6,860 bases of DNA from assembly GCA_036524005.1 (NCBI GenBank), contig DATDDB010000066.1, positions 1 to 6,860 on the forward strand, written 5' to 3'. The position numbers were made by a program, and so were the translations under genes. The notes beneath the pieces are model-generated. The model was not told where the DNA came from. It worked only from the letters and a program-made list of their open reading frames with translations, and did not search any database. The DNA is from DATDDB01 sp036524005 (lineage in GTDB: Bacteria; Pseudomonadota; Gammaproteobacteria; Burkholderiales; Gallionellaceae). Positions 4,603 through 6,860 of the stretch are shown piece after piece. How positions within the stretch are numbered: the stretch's first letter is position 1; every line of letters starts with the position of its first letter.

Positions 4603-6783
4603 TTATTGTATCTTGCGAATGACGCTGTTGCCCGTGTCCGCCACATACAGGCTGGGGCCTGCGAGGGTGATGGCGTGAGGTCCGGAGAAAGTGGCCGCCG
4701 ATACCTGCCCATCGGCAAACCCGGGCGCTCCCGCTGTATTCGCCACGCCCGTCAGGCTGCTCACCGCCCCGCTGCCAATTACGATTTGGCGGATTTTGTT
4801 GTTGCCCGCATCCGCCACGTAAAGGTTGGAGCCATCGGTGGTAATGCCGCGCGGAGCTTTCATCGTGGCGGAAGCCGCCGCGCCATCCGCCGCCCCTGCT
4901 GTAGCGGCCACGCCCGATGCGCCTGTCAGACTGCTCACCGCGCCGCTGGAAATGACTACCTGGCGGATTTTGTTGTTGCCCATGTCCGCCACATAAAGCA
5001 TGCCGCCGGTGGCCGTGATGCCGTGCGGGCTGCTGAATGAAGCCGATGCCCCTGGGCCGTCTGCCGCCCCTGCCGTGACGGCCACGCCCGCCGCACCCGT
5101 CAGGCTGCTCACCGCGCCGCTGGATATGACAACCTGGCGGATTTTATTGTTTGCCAGATCGGCCACGTACAAGTTGGTGCCGTCGGTCGCGATGCCGGCA
5201 GGGTTGTTGAAAGATGCCAAGCCACCTGCGCCATCCGTTGCGCCCGCCACGACGGCCGCGCTCGATGCGCCCGTCAGGCTGGTCACGGCACCGCTGGAAA
5301 TGGCAACAACGCGGATTTTGTTGTTTCCTGAATCGGCCACGTACAGGTTGGTGCCGTCGGTAACAATGCCGGTGGGGTTGTTGAATGTCGCCGCCGCACC
5401 CGTGCCATCTGCCGCGCCTGCCACGCCCGATTGGCCCGCCAGCGTGGTCGCCACTCCATTGGAGATGACGATCTTGCGTATGGTATGGTTGGCGGAATCT
5501 GCCACGTACAGGTTGGTCCCGTCCGACGTCACCCCGCCCGGCAGGTTGTATCTGGCCGCAGCGCCCGTGCCATTCGCGCCGGTGTTGGGCAGCGGGCTCC
5601 CGGCCAGAGTGGCAGCCTGCTGGTTAAACAGGGCAAAGCTGCGGAGGGTGTTGTTCCCGCTATCCGTCACGTACAGGAAGTTGCCGGAGATAGCCAGCCC
5701 GGCTGGCGCGGAAAAAGTCACTGAAGAAGCCGCGCCGTCGGCATATCCGGGAACGCTGGCCACGCCGAATGTCCCGGTGAGGCTGTTGACCGTCAGCGCA
5801 CTGACGTTGATTTGCCGGATTTTGTTGTTGCCGGTGTCCGCCACGTACAAGCTGGTGCCATCGGTGCCGATCCCCGCAGGTGCGGCGAATGCCGCCGATG
5901 CGGCCGCACCGTCGCTTGAGCCGGATACAGAGGCCAGATTGGTGGTGCCGGTCAGGCTGACAACTCCGCCAATCGAAATCACGCGTATCTTGTTGTTGTT
6001 CGTGTCGGCCACATACAAGGCGGTGCCTATGGCGGTTATGCCGGCCGGGGCATTGAAGGTTGCATTGGAGTTGGAGCCATCCAGTGCGCCTGCCCCGGAG
6101 GGGAGATTGGTCGTGCCCGTCACGCTGCCCACCGCACCGGTGCTGCTGTCCACGCTGCGGATTTTGTTGTTGCCTGTGTCCGCCACAAATAGCGTGCCGC
6201 CGATGTTCGTGATGCCGCGCGGGCCGCTGAATGAAGCCAGGCTCCCGGGGCCATCCACCGCACCGGCCACAACGGCAGAACCCGCCGGGCCGGTGAGGCT
6301 GGTCACCGTGCCGCTGGAAATCGATATGCTGCGGATCTTGTTGTTGCCTGTGTCGGATACGTACAGGATACTATTGGTGCTGTCTATCGTGATGCCGGCA
6401 GGATTATTGAAGGTGGCAGCGGAACCCGAGCCATCCGCGGCGCCTGCCACGCCCGCCTTGCCAGCAAGCGTGGAAATCGTCCCGGTGGAAATCACCACTT
6501 TGCGGATGGTATGGTTATTGGCGTCCGCCACATACAAGTTGGTACCGTCCGAAACGGTACTGTAGGGGTTATTGAATCTTGCCGCAGCCCCTGTTCCATC
6601 AGCCCCCGGGTTGGCGGTGCCAGAAAAGGTGCTGACCATGAGGTTGCCGGAAAAATTGAACAATGGGACCGGGGTAAAAACAACGCCCCCTCCGCCTCCC
6701 CCACCGCATGCCGAAAGCACCAGCAACGACAGCGGAAGCAGGTAAAACACCAGGGATATTGCACAGCGCATGAATTTGCTCAT
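4603..6783 (-). CDS. NHL-repeat outer-membrane lipoprotein, probable double six-bladed propeller
   Basis: A predicted 726-residue lipoprotein. It has a basic start (K3, R6), a hydrophobic core about 7-25 and lipobox LSAC, with lipidated Cys26 followed by seven glycines; Gly rather than Asp at +2 favours outer-membrane sorting. The rest is twelve NHL repeats marked by LYVAD..NNKIR, with the L at residues 83, 140, 198, 256, 312, 370, 425, 480, 538, 596, 654 and 712. NHL repeats form beta-propellers that usually bind proteins or other ligands, and no catalytic motif is visible. Repeats 1-2 closely resemble repeats 7-8, including GTGAAAR, NHTIRK and GVAGAADG, which points to duplication of a six-blade set. 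Repeat 12 ends abruptly at VIRKIQ just before the stop, as expected if the last blade is closed by an N-terminal strand. The start at 6783 was chosen over an in-frame upstream ATG at 6846 because it places the signal peptide at the N-terminus and has GGAAGGG eight bases ahead. Ligand and role are unknown. Confidence 0.88.
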   Translation of the reverse strand: MSKFMRCAISLVFYLLPLSLLVLSACGGGGGGGVVFTPVPLFNFSGNLMVSTFSGTANPGADGTGAAARFNNPYSTVSDGTNLYVADANNHTIRKVVISTGTISTLAGKAGVAGAADGSGSAATFNNPAGITIDSTNSILYVSDTGNNKIRSISISSGTVTSLTGPAGSAVVAGAVDGPGSLASFSGPRGITNIGGTLFVADTGNNKIRSVDSSTGAVGSVTGTTNLPSGAGALDGSNSNATFNAPAGITAIGTALYVADTNNNKIRVISIGGVVSLTGTTNLASVSGSSDGAAASAAFAAPAGIGTDGTSLYVADTGNNKIRQINVSALTVNSLTGTFGVASVPGYADGAASSVTFSAPAGLAISGNFLYVTDSGNNTLRSFALFNQQAATLAGSPLPNTGANGTGAAARYNLPGGVTSDGTNLYVADSANHTIRKIVISNGVATTLAGQSGVAGAADGTGAAATFNNPTGIVTDGTNLYVADSGNNKIRVVAISSGAVTSLTGASSAAVVAGATDGAGGLASFNNPAGIATDGTNLYVADLANNKIRQVVISSGAVSSLTGAAGVAVTAGAADGPGASASFSSPHGITATGGMLYVADMGNNKIRQVVISSGAVSSLTGASGVAATAGAADGAAASATMKAPRGITTDGSNLYVADAGNNKIRQIVIGSGAVSSLTGVANTAGAPGFADGQVSAATFSGPHAITLAGPSLYVADTGNSVIRKIQ
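4763..5458. repeat. 174-base imperfect tandem repeat within the NHL gene
   Basis: On the plus strand, near-identical segments beginning AC(C/G)GC(G/C/A)CCGCTG start at 4763, 4937, 5111 and 5285, exactly 174 bases (58 codons) apart. The copies at 4937 and 5111 agree in 28 of their first 30 bases. Each unit encodes one propeller blade. The other blades are more diverged and vary between 55 and 58 codons, so this block looks recently expanded or kept similar by recombination. The right end is approximate. Confidence 0.8.
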
Positions 6784-6791
6784 GATGAATA

Positions 6792-6798
6792 CCCTTCC
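6792..6798 (-). promoter_or_regulatory. Ribosome binding site of the NHL lipoprotein
   Basis: Read on the minus strand, GGAAGGG stands eight bases before the ATG whose first base is 6783. It supports that start. No convincing promoter was found in the remaining 62 bases to the window edge. Confidence 0.55.
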
Positions 6799-6860
6799 AT
6801 GTTCCGCCACTTCGGCGTTCCGGAGCGCATTCGCAAATTGTGCCAACCGGAAACCGTTGT

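Noticed and set aside
4763..6560. Regularly spaced repeats that could suggest a CRISPR-like array
   Set aside because: The period of about 165-174 bases, the coding frame across all units and the NHL motif show they are protein repeats.
5000..6565. 521-codon open frame on the plus strand opposite the NHL gene
   Set aside because: Its repetitive Pro/Ala/Val-rich product simply reflects the NHL repeats read in antisense. The minus strand has the signal peptide, lipobox and domain repeats.
6829..6846. Minus-strand TTGGCACAATTTGC resembling a sigma-54 promoter
   Set aside because: Only 8 bases separate the GG and GC elements, whereas sigma-54 promoters need 10.
6784..6846. 21-residue N-terminal extension of the NHL lipoprotein
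   Set aside because: It would place a polar segment before the signal peptide, and the later ATG has a ribosome binding site.

Overview
The window is GC-rich chromosomal DNA with tightly packed genes. It probably comes from a betaproteobacterium, perhaps of the Gallionellaceae/Nitrosomonadales type. That placement is an inference from the wording of the MutS sequence, the codon use and a REP-type repeat whose core reads CTTCGACAGGCTCA; no search was run. No prophage, CRISPR array, transposase, tRNA or rRNA was seen.

Left part, 1-4043, plus strand: four closely spaced genes that look like one transcription unit. They are the 3' portion of mutS (DNA mismatch repair ATPase, cut by the window's left edge), an alpha/beta hydrolase with the complete haloalkane dehalogenase-type catalytic set, a DUF2461 protein of unknown function, and a divergent member of the NAD-dependent glycerol-3-phosphate dehydrogenase (GpsA) family. 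Gaps are 38, 35 and 10 bases. The first 120 bases of the mutS frame hold a REPIN-like inverted repeat that is translated in frame, just ahead of the MutS clamp domain.

Middle, 4044-4563: a 145-base gap with a weak hairpin and a possible promoter, then a small exported protein with eight cysteines in two identical CX3CX6CX3C units and a Pro/Ala-rich tail.

Right part, 4603-6783, minus strand, convergent with the cysteine-rich gene: a large predicted outer-membrane lipoprotein. It is built from twelve NHL repeats of 55-58 residues that fall into two related sets of six, so probably two six-bladed beta-propellers in tandem. Part of the gene is a 174-base imperfect tandem DNA repeat.

The genes do not form an obvious shared pathway. 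mutS is housekeeping, the three genes behind it look like a co-transcribed accessory set of unproven function, and the two right-hand genes encode exported proteins. I found no convincing new multi-gene system. The best leads are the repeat inside mutS, the altered substrate motif in the GpsA-like enzyme, the eight-cysteine protein and the doubled propeller.
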